Origin: an uncultured Prevotella sp.
GTDB taxonomy: Bacteria; Bacteroidota; Bacteroidia; Bacteroidales; Bacteroidaceae
Direction: 5' to 3'
Assembly (NCBI GenBank): GCA_905236165.1
Contig: CAJOOC010000011.1
Location: forward strand, 1 to 38,783
DNA: 38,783 nucleotides
Below the pieces are notes generated by a model, which ran no database searches, was not told where the DNA came from, and saw only the letters and a program-made list of their open reading frames with translations. The position numbers and the translations under genes are program-made. Positions 1-7,113 of the stretch are shown in pieces. The first letter of the stretch is position 1; each line of letters begins with the position of its first letter.

Positions 1-178
1 ACCGTTTTTCCTCGATTTGCCACTTCCCAGAAAAGGGGTACGAATTAGAGACTCAACTCGTTCTATTATCAGTACCAATCCTGCCTCTATCTGTACCTAT
101 CCGCTTCTCAGCGTTTTCTTAACTCTCTGATTCTCAACTCAAATTCCCCATCTCTCCAATTTTTGTTTTTTTATTATG

Positions 179-203
179 TTTCACCTAATGAAATAAGGTG
201 AAA
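179..203. promoter_or_regulatory. Palindrome, possible operator or hairpin
   Basis: Perfect 8-base inverted repeat, TTTCACCT and AGGTGAAA, around a 9-base spacer. It follows a T-rich run on the plus strand. It could be a regulator binding site or the terminator hairpin of something outside the window. No U-tract follows the hairpin on either strand, which weakens the terminator reading. Confidence 0.25.
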
Positions 204-280
204 TGTCGTTCTGATGGTGTGTGTAGCGTTAAATTTGTGTTAAAAGTATGGCTTTCATCTTTTGTCTTCGAGATTTTTCA

Positions 281-288
281 TACCTTTG
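281..288 (+). promoter_or_regulatory. TAnnTTTG promoter box upstream of the tRNA-Ser region
   Basis: TACCTTTG matches the Bacteroidota -7 element. A TTTG lies at 261-264, but the spacing is only 16 bases against the usual 19-21, so the -33 element is uncertain. A transcript starting near 294 would run through the palindromic repeat, both 77-base units and tRNA-Ser to the terminator at 704-739. Confidence 0.4.
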
Positions 289-324
289 CATCTCGAAATT
301 CCAAATGGAAGGTTTTAATTTCGG

Positions 325-442
325 AAGTTCCGCAAGCTGGCTTACGGCCTGTAAGGCCAACAGCATATAGCCCGGGGCAGCGCCCTGGGTGTAGATGCGA
401 GCAGAGGATACGCCCTGTAAGGGCAGCAGAAAAGCGGAACTT
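325..442. repeat. REP/MITE-like palindromic repeat
   Basis: About 118 bases bounded by a 9-base inverted repeat, AAGTTCCGC at 325-333 and GCGGAACTT at 434-442. Inside are smaller palindromes: a GGCC/GGCC stem near 346-358, a GC-rich CCCGGGGC/GCCCTGGG hairpin near 371-390, and GCCCT/AGGGC near 411-424. No reading frame fills it. The nested hairpins resemble REP-type or miniature transposable repeats, which is inference from structure only. Confidence 0.5.
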
Positions 443-454
443 GAATAATAGTTT

Positions 455-608
455 GGAAGGTTAATGCTTCGCCTTGACCTTCCTCACGCTCGGCCAAATG
501 AAAGTAAACTTTCTTTGGCTCTCACTTACTCGGAAGGTTAATGCTGCGTCTTGACCTTCCTCTCGCTCGGCAGAGCTCAAACATGTTTGGCTCTGCTCTC
601 GCTTACTC
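455..608 (+). repeat. Two 77-base tandem units carrying a copy of the tRNA-Ser acceptor stem
   Basis: Units at 455-531 and 532-608 have a period of exactly 77 bases, and tRNA-Ser begins exactly one period later at 609. The first 40 or so bases of the units match except at three positions, and the last 14 match except at one. Each opens with GGAAGGT and has ACCTTCC 15 bases further on, giving a 29-base hairpin (455-483 and 532-560). Those are exactly the two strands of the tRNA-Ser acceptor stem. The middle of each unit is a different palindrome (arms CCAAA/TTTGG in the first, CAAACATGTTTG in the second). Confidence 0.75.
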
Positions 609-699
609 GGAAGGTTGGCAGAGTGACCGAATGCGCTGGACTCGAAATCCGGTATACCCATTGCGGGTATCGGGGGTTTGAATCCCTCACCTTCCGCCA
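609..699 (+). tRNA. tRNA-Ser (anticodon CGA)
   Basis: The acceptor strands GGAAGGT (609-615) and ACCTTCC (689-695) pair fully. Discriminator G696 is followed by an encoded CCA at 697-699. The anticodon stem is 636-640 with 648-652, and loop CTCGAAA places anticodon CGA at 643-645. A long variable arm (TACCCATTGCGGGTA) and the T arm with GGTTTGAATCC follow, as expected for a class II serine tRNA. It reads UCG codons. It is followed directly by a terminator hairpin. Confidence 0.95.
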
Positions 700-703
700 A
701 GAG

Positions 704-739
704 GAGTCTGATGACACTACGTCGTCGGACTCTTTTTTT
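704..739 (+). terminator. Rho-independent terminator of tRNA-Ser
   Basis: A 12-bp stem (704-715 with 721-732, including two G-U pairs in RNA) closes a five-base loop and is followed by a run of T. It lies between tRNA-Ser and the 3' end of the convergent MFS gene. Confidence 0.8.
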
Positions 740-747
740 GTAGCCTA

Positions 748-2034
748 TTATCTCAGGCGGTTTCTCATGTAGCTTTGTCTGACGTAGGCGAAGTAGAATG
801 CTACGCCCACGGCGTTGACGAAGGAGGCTGTCCAGAATGCGGCATAGTAGCCTGATATCTCCGATATGATGCCTCCCACAACGACGCCGAGGCCGATACC
901 TACGTCCCATGAGGTGAGCATTGACGAGTTGGCCGTGCCCCTGCGGTTGTTCGGCGCAAGGTTTACGAACATCGTCTGTACGGCAGGAAACATGTGGCCG
1001 TTGCCCAGTCCCAGTATGACGGCGCAGGCGAAGAAGCCCCAATAGTTGTGGATGGCGGCAAAGGCCAGATAGCTGAAGACGGAGATGCTCATGCCCAGCG
1101 TGGCGTTCCTCACCACCTCGCCCCTGCGCAGCGACCTGCTGCCCATGAGGCGTGCTGCCATGAGGCTTAGCGACAAGACGAGGAAGAAGGCTGCTGCTCC
1201 GCTGGTCATGCCCAGGCGTTCCTTAGAATAGATTGCGATGTATGTGGAGAGCACGCCGTAGGAGAATGAGAGGCAGGCCAGCATCAGTCCTACGCTCCAA
1301 CCCTTGACGAGGAAGAAACGGTCGAGGGTCTTGAGGTAGTGCAACAGGTCGTGATGGTATAGCGACAGTATGTGCCGGGCATGTTCGGCATCTTTGCCGA
1401 AATCTTTTTCATTGGCGTCATGGGCGGCTTCCAACGTCTGCTTGGCATCTTTCACGGCAGATAATTTCGTTGTCTCTCTTACCGTCACGGTGCTGTTGAT
1501 GAGAAACCCCGCGAGTGCCGTGAGGAAGCTAAGCAGGAAGATGAGGTCGTAGTTGCCCGATGTCTCGTATATGGCCAGACCCACCGTTGGTGATATGGCC
1601 GTTGCGAGGTTATTGCTCAGGCCGTAGTAGCCTATGCCCTCTGCGCGGCGCTCTGCTGGCAGCACGTCGATGGCTACGGTGCTGTTGCTCACGGTGGTGG
1701 TGCCGAAGGGCGCCCCGTGCAAGGTGCGTATCACGGCGAAGAGTATCAGCGAACCGCCGATGAGGTATCCTAAGAAGAACGTGGCGAAGAGCCCGTAACT
1801 GAGCAGCAGTACGGTCTTGCGGTTATAGGTGTCGACGATATATCCGCTGAAGAGCCTCGCCACGAGCGCCGTGATAGTGTATCCGGAAAGTACCACGCCA
1901 ATGGTATGCTTGCCGGCACCATACTGCTCCGAGAGATACAGGGGCAGGATAGGCATGACAAGCATGAAAGAGAAGAAGATCATGAAGTTAGCCAGCCATA
2001 CCTTAGTATAATTGGCGTTCCATAAGCGAGGCAT
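748..2034 (-). CDS. MFS permease
   Basis: 428-residue polytopic membrane protein of the major facilitator superfamily, predicted to sit in the inner membrane and move a small solute or drug by proton coupling. The N-terminal half has six hydrophobic helices, and the loop after helix 2 carries an MFS motif A variant (GYIVDTYNRK, about residues 64-73). A charged cytoplasmic loop of about 60 residues (roughly 190-245, rich in Lys, Asp and His) separates the two six-helix halves; it is longer than in many MFS proteins. The substrate cannot be told from sequence. It lies 75 bases downstream of sulP on the same strand, and that gap is filled with an octamer repeat, so co-transcription is possible but unproven. 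Confidence 0.85.
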   Translation of the reverse strand: MPRLWNANYTKVWLANFMIFFSFMLVMPILPLYLSEQYGAGKHTIGVVLSGYTITALVARLFSGYIVDTYNRKTVLLLSYGLFATFFLGYLIGGSLILFAVIRTLHGAPFGTTTVSNSTVAIDVLPAERRAEGIGYYGLSNNLATAISPTVGLAIYETSGNYDLIFLLSFLTALAGFLINSTVTVRETTKLSAVKDAKQTLEAAHDANEKDFGKDAEHARHILSLYHHDLLHYLKTLDRFFLVKGWSVGLMLACLSFSYGVLSTYIAIYSKERLGMTSGAAAFFLVLSLSLMAARLMGSRSLRRGEVVRNATLGMSISVFSYLAFAAIHNYWGFFACAVILGLGNGHMFPAVQTMFVNLAPNNRRGTANSSMLTSWDVGIGLGVVVGGIISEISGYYAAFWTASFVNAVGVAFYFAYVRQSYMRNRLR

Positions 2035-2035
2035 T

Positions 2036-2080
2036 GACGAATTAACAAATTAACGAATTAACGAATTAACAAATTATGAT
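2036..2080. repeat. Octamer repeat array (AATTAACG-type)
   Basis: About five consecutive copies of an 8-base unit, variants of AATTAACG and AATTAACA, fill the gap between the MFS gene and sulP. A second array of the same type is at 19436-19475 inside the ATP synthase operon. Confidence 0.7.
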
Positions 2081-2098
2081 TACCTTTCTATAAGGATA

Positions 2099-2127
2099 TT
2101 CTTCACTCTTCACTTTTCACTCTTTTT
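2099..2127. repeat. Low-complexity repeat at the 3' end of sulP
   Basis: Minus-strand AGTGAAAAGTGAAGAGTGAAG covers the last three sense codons, the stop and about 11 bases beyond. Confidence 0.6.
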
Positions 2128-3813
2128 CAAGTACTCAATACAGTCCTCGAAGGTCTTGAAGGAGTGCTCTTCGGGGATGAGGGTAGGAATGATGTGCGTC
2201 TTGTGCATGATGGCGTCAGCCTGAGGCTGCACGATGGTCATCAGTACCTCGATGCCCTTGGCCTGAAGGTCCTTGATGGCGGTCTCCATAGCGTAGGCTC
2301 CTGACTGGTCCATGAAGGTGACGCGCTTCATCCTTATGATGACCACGCTGATGCCTTCGGGCACGTCGTGCATCACCTTATTGAAGCCTGTGATGGAACC
2401 GAAGAACACGGGGCCGTTGAGACGCTGGATGTAGATATGCTTCTTCATCTCCTCTGTCACGCCTGTCTCGTCCTCCCAGGGGGTATTCTTGTCAAAGCCG
2501 TCGGTGAGCACGCCGCCCTTGTACTGCTGTTCTATCAGGTCGCCGGCACGCATCATGAAGAGGAAGCAGGCTATCACCATACCGATGCCCACGGCGGTGA
2601 GCAGGTCAACGAAGACGGTCATGAGGAACACTACTATGAGCACGAAGGCGTCAGCCTTGGGGATGTGTGTCAGGTCGCGGAATCCGCGGAAGTCTATGAT
2701 GCCCCATCCTACGGTGATGAGGATGCCAGCCAGTACCGACAACGGCACGTATTTCACCAGCGAACCCAGTCCCAGCAGTATGGCCAGCAGGAAGAGGGCA
2801 TGCACCATGCCTGATATCTGCGAGCGGCCACCGCTCTTCACGTTCACCACCGTACGCATCGTGGCTCCCGCTCCGGCAATGCCGCAGAAGAGCCCGGCAC
2901 AGGCGTTGCCGATGCCCTGGCCTATGAGCTCCTGGTTGCTGTTATGCTTCGTCTTGGTGATATTGTCGGCCACAACGGACGTCAGTAGCGTGTCAATGCT
3001 GCCCAGGCCGGCCAGCGTGAGGCCCGGAACGACCGATGCCTCGATGACCTGCAGCCAGTCGATGCCGCTGAGGTCCATGCTGTCCTTCAGAAACAGCGGC
3101 ATGGGCAGACCGGCGGGGATATTGCCAATGGTCAGCGCAGCATCGAAGGAGCAGATGACGGAGATGATGGTCATCACAATCAGCGCCACGAGCGTCGAAG
3201 GCACCTTCTTCGTAAGGCGGGGAACGGCCATGACGAGCACTATGGTGCCCACTCCCAGCAGCAGGGCCATCAGGCTGACATTATCAGAGCATGCTGCGGG
3301 GAAATTTACTATCATGTCGATGGTGCTCACAGGCGACTTCTTGCCTATCAGAGGATAGATCTGCTGCAGGATGATGATGACGCCGATGCCGCTCATGAAG
3401 CCCGAGAGGACGGGGTAGGGGATATACCTTACATACTTGCCGATGCGTATCAGACCGAAGAAAATCTGGAACAGTCCGCAGAAGATTCCCGCCATCGCCA
3501 TCGCTATGAGTACAGCGCTGAAGTTGCCGCTGCTGGCCGTCCAGGCTGCGCTGACGATAGAGGCCGTGATGACCGTCATAGGTCCTGTAGGACCGGAAAT
3601 CTGTGAGTGTGTGCCGCCGAAGAGGGCTGCCAGGAATCCCAGCAGCGTAGCGCCTACAAGTCCGGCCAGCGCACCCATTGACGGAGCCTCGGGGCTGTCG
3701 ATGCCGCCAAAGGCCTGAATACCAAAGGCAAGGGCCAGCGGAAGGGCCACGATGCCTGCAGTGATACCACCGAAGATATCACCTCTGATGTTGTTTGTCT
3801 GAATAAATGACAT
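2110..3813 (-). CDS. SulP family inorganic anion transporter with STAS domain
   Basis: 567 residues with the SulP/SLC26 architecture. A hydrophobic transport domain of about 11-12 membrane segments (about residues 10-410) begins with the family's GGITAGIVALPLALAFG-like first helix. A cytoplasmic STAS domain follows (about 440-560) with the DQSG signature near residue 502. Family members carry sulfate, bicarbonate or other anions; the substrate here is unknown. The start is the ATG at 3813, about 70 bases below a canonical promoter at 3893-3924. The final codons and stop lie inside a low-complexity repeat (2099-2127) that also forms the end of the unrelated pectate lyase gene. Confidence 0.9.
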   Translation of the reverse strand: MSFIQTNNIRGDIFGGITAGIVALPLALAFGIQAFGGIDSPEAPSMGALAGLVGATLLGFLAALFGGTHSQISGPTGPMTVITASIVSAAWTASSGNFSAVLIAMAMAGIFCGLFQIFFGLIRIGKYVRYIPYPVLSGFMSGIGVIIILQQIYPLIGKKSPVSTIDMIVNFPAACSDNVSLMALLLGVGTIVLVMAVPRLTKKVPSTLVALIVMTIISVICSFDAALTIGNIPAGLPMPLFLKDSMDLSGIDWLQVIEASVVPGLTLAGLGSIDTLLTSVVADNITKTKHNSNQELIGQGIGNACAGLFCGIAGAGATMRTVVNVKSGGRSQISGMVHALFLLAILLGLGSLVKYVPLSVLAGILITVGWGIIDFRGFRDLTHIPKADAFVLIVVFLMTVFVDLLTAVGIGMVIACFLFMMRAGDLIEQQYKGGVLTDGFDKNTPWEDETGVTEEMKKHIYIQRLNGPVFFGSITGFNKVMHDVPEGISVVIIRMKRVTFMDQSGAYAMETAIKDLQAKGIEVLMTIVQPQADAIMHKTHIIPTLIPEEHSFKTFEDCIEYLKKSEK

Positions 3814-3892
3814 GATGAAATAATCCTGAAAAATATCTTTGCGTATAAGGTGGCTGAGCCTTGTAACGAGGGCAAGCAGCCGTTATCGCGTG

Positions 3893-3924
3893 CAAAAGTA
3901 ATATAAATTTGTCATTCGTGCAAA
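3893..3924 (-). promoter_or_regulatory. Promoter of the sulP gene
   Basis: On the minus strand TTTG (3921-3924) is followed after exactly 20 bases by TACTTTTG (3893-3900), a full match to the Bacteroidota -33/-7 consensus. The expected start is near 3886, giving a leader of about 70 bases. Confidence 0.8.
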
Positions 3925-3994
3925 TAAATGACGTTAAAAGAGAGGTGTAAAGAAAAAACTCTTGCTAAATATAGCCAAATTATAGAAATGTTAC

Positions 3995-4002
3995 TACCTT
4001 TG
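3995..4002 (+). promoter_or_regulatory. Promoter of the 6S-like RNA
   Basis: TACCTTTG lies so that transcription would start about six bases downstream, at 4008, exactly where the closing stem of the RNA begins. No clear -33 TTTG is present. Seventeen bases here (3991-4007) are identical to those at the tRNA-Arg promoter. Confidence 0.7.
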
Positions 4003-4007
4003 CACCC

Positions 4008-4192
4008 GAGGTCGTACTGGTTCGATAGGGATACTCATCAAATAATCGAAAACCCCAGGACACGTCTCCTTTGCTAATGGCGGGCCACAAATAAGTCGTC
4101 ACGACCAAGCCGCAAGGCCGGTGGATTACAACAGCGGGGAGCCCCTGAAACATTTCACAAAGGAGTTTTCATCACATCATCAGTGCGACCTC
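4008..4192 (+). ncRNA. 6S-like / Bacteroidales-1-type structured RNA
   Basis: A stand-alone RNA of about 185 nucleotides. Its 5' end (4008-4019) pairs with its 3' end (4181-4192) over 12 continuous positions with one G-U, and a T-run follows directly. Internal pairings include CTCCTTTG with CAAAGGAG and a local ATCGAA/TTCGAT hairpin. A TAnnTTTG box places the start at 4008. Size, long closing stem, internal helices and free-standing location fit 6S RNA, which binds RNA polymerase, or the Bacteroidales-1 RNA motif. I cannot verify a covariance-model match. RNase P, tmRNA and SRP RNA hallmarks are absent. Confidence 0.65.
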
Positions 4193-4199
4193 TTTTTTA
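4192..4199 (+). terminator. U-tract ending the 6S-like RNA
   Basis: Six T residues directly follow the strong closing stem of the RNA, so the terminal helix itself may act as the terminator hairpin. Confidence 0.5.
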
Positions 4200-4202
4200 C
4201 AC

Positions 4203-4694
4203 CCTGGTTATTTCCTTAAAAATCAAAGTGTCGGTTTTTGTGCCGGAAACCTTACAAAGTGATTTTCGATTCGTGCTCTACGGCGCAGAATTTGCCAGCG
4301 AGAGTGAAGTTGGACGTAAATATCGAGCTGTAGAGGACGAATGCGTAAGTGTTTGCTGTTCTGAGAGTTGCATTAAAGGGCGCTTCTTTGGTGCTCCGAA
4401 AGTGCTATTTTAAGCCTCAAAAAGTCCAGAAACTGCCAAATAATTCGCAAAAACGGACACTCCGGAACGCTCTAACAGAGTCTCCGTTAGGCCCTAATGG
4501 AGTGTCGATGACCTCCTAATAGAGCCTCCGTGTCGCCTCAAACATATATGTACGTGTTCTGAGAGGCCGAAAATGGTCCTTACATCGGTTTTTTGCGCTC
4601 TATATTGAAGGTAAAGGCGGGAAAACTCGAAATGACACTTTGTAAGGTTTTCGACATAAAAACCGACAGTTTGATTTTCAAGGAGACAACCAGG
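4203..4694. mobile_element. Inverted-repeat element without transposase (MITE-like)
   Basis: Two arms of about 68 bases, 4203-4270 and 4627-4694, are imperfect inverted copies of each other; for example the segment CAAAGTGTCGG...ACCTTACAAAGTG on the left recurs reverse-complemented on the right. The roughly 490-base interval contains further palindromes: a 13-base arm pair with one mismatch at 4269-4281 and 4330-4342, GACACTCC/GGAGTGTC at 4456-4463 and 4499-4506 enclosing a near-palindrome at 4472-4490. Open frames are short and unlike any protein I know. No target-site duplication is obvious. It starts just after the 6S-like RNA. Confidence 0.55.
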
Positions 4695-4720
4695 ACAACT
4701 ATGACAACTTAGGCTGGCGC

Positions 4721-4813
4721 ATGAAAAAGAGAAACCTGCATGCCGCATGGAAAATAGTTGTCCTTGTTGTCATAGTTGTCGTTATTATTTCCATCATAGT
4801 TGTTTTCCTCTAA
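4721..4813 (+). CDS. Possible 30-residue single-span membrane peptide
   Basis: ATG at 4721 opens a 30-codon frame: a basic head (MKKRNLHAAWK) followed by an uninterrupted stretch of Val, Ile, Leu and Phe to the stop. This is the form of small inner-membrane proteins and of many type I toxins. A 15-base segment in the hydrophobic part (4766-4780) is perfectly complementary to 4694-4708, upstream of the start codon, so the mRNA could fold with the start codon in the loop. No canonical promoter or ribosome site is visible. The coding part is repetitive DNA, so a chance open frame is possible. No family is recognised. Confidence 0.4.
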   Translation: MKKRNLHAAWKIVVLVVIVVVIISIIVVFL

Positions 4814-4990
4814 AGCGAAAGTTGAGTAACGTTAACCCGTTTTGCATCAACATACCTGATTCGGGTATCTGGTCTTCTTGCGAGGAAAGACTCAAAAGGA
4901 TGCCCTGATTTGAAGTGAACCCCAAAGTGTGTGCTTTTCATGTGTTTTTGCCGAGAATACGGTTTTAAAATATAAAAAAACGTTAAAACC
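4814..4990. other. Intergenic, nothing recognised
   Basis: Between the possible peptide gene and the glycogen operon promoter I see no conserved element. An 86-codon minus-strand frame at 4810-5070 crosses the glycogen promoter and has no protein-like features. Confidence 0.5.
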
Positions 4991-5021
4991 TTTGCCGTTG
5001 CACTTTTTTTTGCTAACTTTG
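4991..5021 (+). promoter_or_regulatory. Promoter of the glycogen operon
   Basis: TTTG (4991-4994), 19 bases, TAACTTTG (5014-5021): a full Bacteroidota consensus. The expected start near 5027 leaves a leader of about 70 bases before the debranching enzyme. Confidence 0.85.
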
Positions 5022-5099
5022 CCATTAATTCAAAGCAACCCTCATAATGGGGGGATAAGAAAGTAATCAAGTCTATTATCTAACACCTTAAAATAACCT

Positions 5100-7082
5100 A
5101 TGAGTTACCTAAAGTTCCAAAAGGCTTTGATGACTAACCTGCAGGAGTCTCTTCGCAGGGAGTACCTTCGTACTAGTCGTTCTGGAGCCTATTCTTCAAG
5201 TACCGTAGTAGATTGTAACACGCGCAAGTATCATGGTCTCTTCGTGGTGCCCATTCCAAGCATCGACGATGAGAATCATGTGTTGCTCTCATCGCTCGAC
5301 GCCTCAGTGGTGCAGCACGGCGCAGAGTTTAATCTGGGGCTTCATCTGTATAAGGGTGGAGTATGTAGCCCCAACGGCCATAAGTACATCCGTGAGTATA
5401 ACTGCGACAAGGTCCCCACAACCATTTACCGTGTGGGAGGCGTACTGCTGCGCAAGGAAACCATCATGCAGAACTATGACGACCGCATCCTGGTGAGATA
5501 CACCGTTGACGATGCTCATTCGCCCGTGACGCTCAGGCTGCGCCCCTTCCTGGCATTCCGCCGCTGCGACGAGCTGACGCACGAGAACTATAAGGCCCTG
5601 CGCGACTACAAGGCCATCAGCGGCGGCATCAAGACAACGATGTATGAAGAGTATCCGGAGCTATACATGCAGTTGTCGAAGAAGAACGAGTTTGTCTTCA
5701 GCCCCAACTGGTATAAGAATCTGGAGTATTACAAGGAGGCAGACAGAGGCTATGAGTTCATAGAGGACCTCTACGTGCCCGGATACTTCGAGGTGCAGAT
5801 GAAGAAGGGCGATGAGGTGGTCTTCACAGCATCGCTCTCTGACATCAAGACCACGGAACTGAAGAAACTCTTCCAGAAAGAGGTGGACGTGCGCAGGCCT
5901 CGCGACAATTTCTACAACGCCCTCGTTGCTGCCGCCCACCAGTTCCATTACAAGGAGGTGAAGAAGGGAACGAAGAACCCTGACAGCGTGCCGGAGGAAG
6001 AGAAGGAACACTATCTGCTGGCAGGCTATCCTTGGTTTAAGGTGCGCGCGCGTGATACCTTTATATCACTACCCGGCCTGACGCTCACGGTGGATGAGGA
6101 GGGATACTTCAAGTCGGCCATGAAGACCGCCGAGAAGGGCCTCTATGAGTTCATGACCGGCAAGCCGCTCTCCGTCTCAATCTACGAGATAGAGCAGCCC
6201 GACGTGATGCTGTGGGCTATATGGGCCATCCAGCAATATGCCAAGAAGGTAGGACTACCAACGGCCGTAGAAGACTACGGCAAGTTGGTGACCGACATCA
6301 TAACATACATAGAGAGCGGCAAGCACTTCAACTTAGAGCTTCGCGACAACGGCCTGCTTCACACGGAGGGCCGCGACAAGCCGATGACGTGGATGAACAG
6401 CACGGCCAACGGCAAGCCCGTAGTGCCCCGCACAGGCTTCGTGGTGGAAATCAATGCCCTGTGGTATAACGCCCTGAAGTTCTTCGTGGAGATAGCATCG
6501 CAGAAGGACGACCAGCAGTCTGTGGCACGCTACGAGAAACTGGCTCAAAAGGTAAGGGTATCGTTCCAGCAGACATTCATCACTCCTGCCGGATACCTCT
6601 TCGACTATAAGGAAGACGGCATTGAGGACTGGAACGTGCGTCCTAATCAGATCTTCGCTGTGGCGCTGGACTATTCTCCACTCGAGACAGCCCAGCAGAA
6701 GACCGTGCTCGACTTCTGCACCCGCGAGCTGCTCACACCGAAGGGACTGCGCACGCTCTCTCCTAAGAGCGGCGGATATAACCCGATGTATGTGGGTGCA
6801 CAGGTGGTACGCGACTATGCCTACCATAACGGTACGGCGTGGCCTTGGCTGGGCGGTTTCTACATGGAGGCCTGCCTGAAGGTGTATAAGCGTTCCCGCC
6901 TCAGCTTCGTGCAGAGGCAGATGGTGGGCTTCGAGGACGAGATGATGTATCACGCCCTGGGCACCATCTCAGAGCTCTTCGACGGCAACCCGCCGTTCCA
7001 CGGACGCGGTGCTATGGCCTTCGCCATGAATGTGGCAGAGATACTGCGCACCATGAAGCTCATAGACCGTTACAACGTGTGA
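5100..7082 (+). CDS. Glycogen debranching enzyme (amylo-alpha-1,6-glucosidase, GH133-type)
   Basis: 660 residues, the usual size for the archaeal-type single-chain debranching enzyme. An N-terminal beta-rich domain (about 15-230, with the sugar-binding-like segment STVVDCNTRKYHGL at about 34-47) precedes an alpha/alpha-barrel glucosidase domain (about 290-655) with conserved blocks such as AGYPWFKVRARDTFISLPG and the C-terminal YHNGTAWPWLGG. It should hydrolyse alpha-1,6 branch points in cytoplasmic glycogen. It is the first gene of a four-gene operon, 31 bases ahead of the glycosyltransferase. The same trio (GH133, GT4, GH57) occurs in Bacteroides, which supports the role. Confidence 0.9.
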   Translation: MSYLKFQKALMTNLQESLRREYLRTSRSGAYSSSTVVDCNTRKYHGLFVVPIPSIDDENHVLLSSLDASVVQHGAEFNLGLHLYKGGVCSPNGHKYIREYNCDKVPTTIYRVGGVLLRKETIMQNYDDRILVRYTVDDAHSPVTLRLRPFLAFRRCDELTHENYKALRDYKAISGGIKTTMYEEYPELYMQLSKKNEFVFSPNWYKNLEYYKEADRGYEFIEDLYVPGYFEVQMKKGDEVVFTASLSDIKTTELKKLFQKEVDVRRPRDNFYNALVAAAHQFHYKEVKKGTKNPDSVPEEEKEHYLLAGYPWFKVRARDTFISLPGLTLTVDEEGYFKSAMKTAEKGLYEFMTGKPLSVSIYEIEQPDVMLWAIWAIQQYAKKVGLPTAVEDYGKLVTDIITYIESGKHFNLELRDNGLLHTEGRDKPMTWMNSTANGKPVVPRTGFVVEINALWYNALKFFVEIASQKDDQQSVARYEKLAQKVRVSFQQTFITPAGYLFDYKEDGIEDWNVRPNQIFAVALDYSPLETAQQKTVLDFCTRELLTPKGLRTLSPKSGGYNPMYVGAQVVRDYAYHNGTAWPWLGGFYMEACLKVYKRSRLSFVQRQMVGFEDEMMYHALGTISELFDGNPPFHGRGAMAFAMNVAEILRTMKLIDRYNV

Positions 7083-7113
7083 TAGTGTAAGTGAAACTCA
7101 AAAAACACAAGAT

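Larger units (their letters stand above)
1..324. other. Intergenic stretch without a recognisable gene
   Basis: I find no credible protein or RNA gene here. An 88-codon open frame at 198-464 runs through a promoter-like motif and into a palindromic repeat, so I do not count it as a gene. The only visible structures are a short hairpin at 179-203 and a TAnnTTTG box at 281-288. Confidence 0.6.

Noticed and set aside
198..464. 88-codon plus-strand open frame
   Set aside because: It runs across a promoter box and a palindromic repeat and has no protein-like pattern.
551..772. 73-codon plus-strand open frame
   Set aside because: It is a translation of the second repeat unit and tRNA-Ser.
461..1042. 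193-codon minus-strand open frame
   Set aside because: It reads through tRNA-Ser, its terminator and the end of the MFS gene in another frame.
2368..3358. Long plus-strand frames inside sulP
   Set aside because: Shadow frames of a GC-rich gene on the other strand; sulP has clear family motifs.
4008..4192. tmRNA, RNase P RNA or SRP RNA
   Set aside because: No tRNA-like ends with a tag frame, no GAGGAAAGTC-type RNase P core, no SRP GGAAGCAGC tetraloop region; 6S-like fits better.
4494..4748. 84-codon minus-strand open frame
   Set aside because: It covers the right arm of the inverted-repeat element; similarity to the left arm is explained by the repeat, and no family is recognised.
4810..5070. 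86-codon minus-strand open frame
   Set aside because: It crosses the glycogen operon promoter and lacks coding features.
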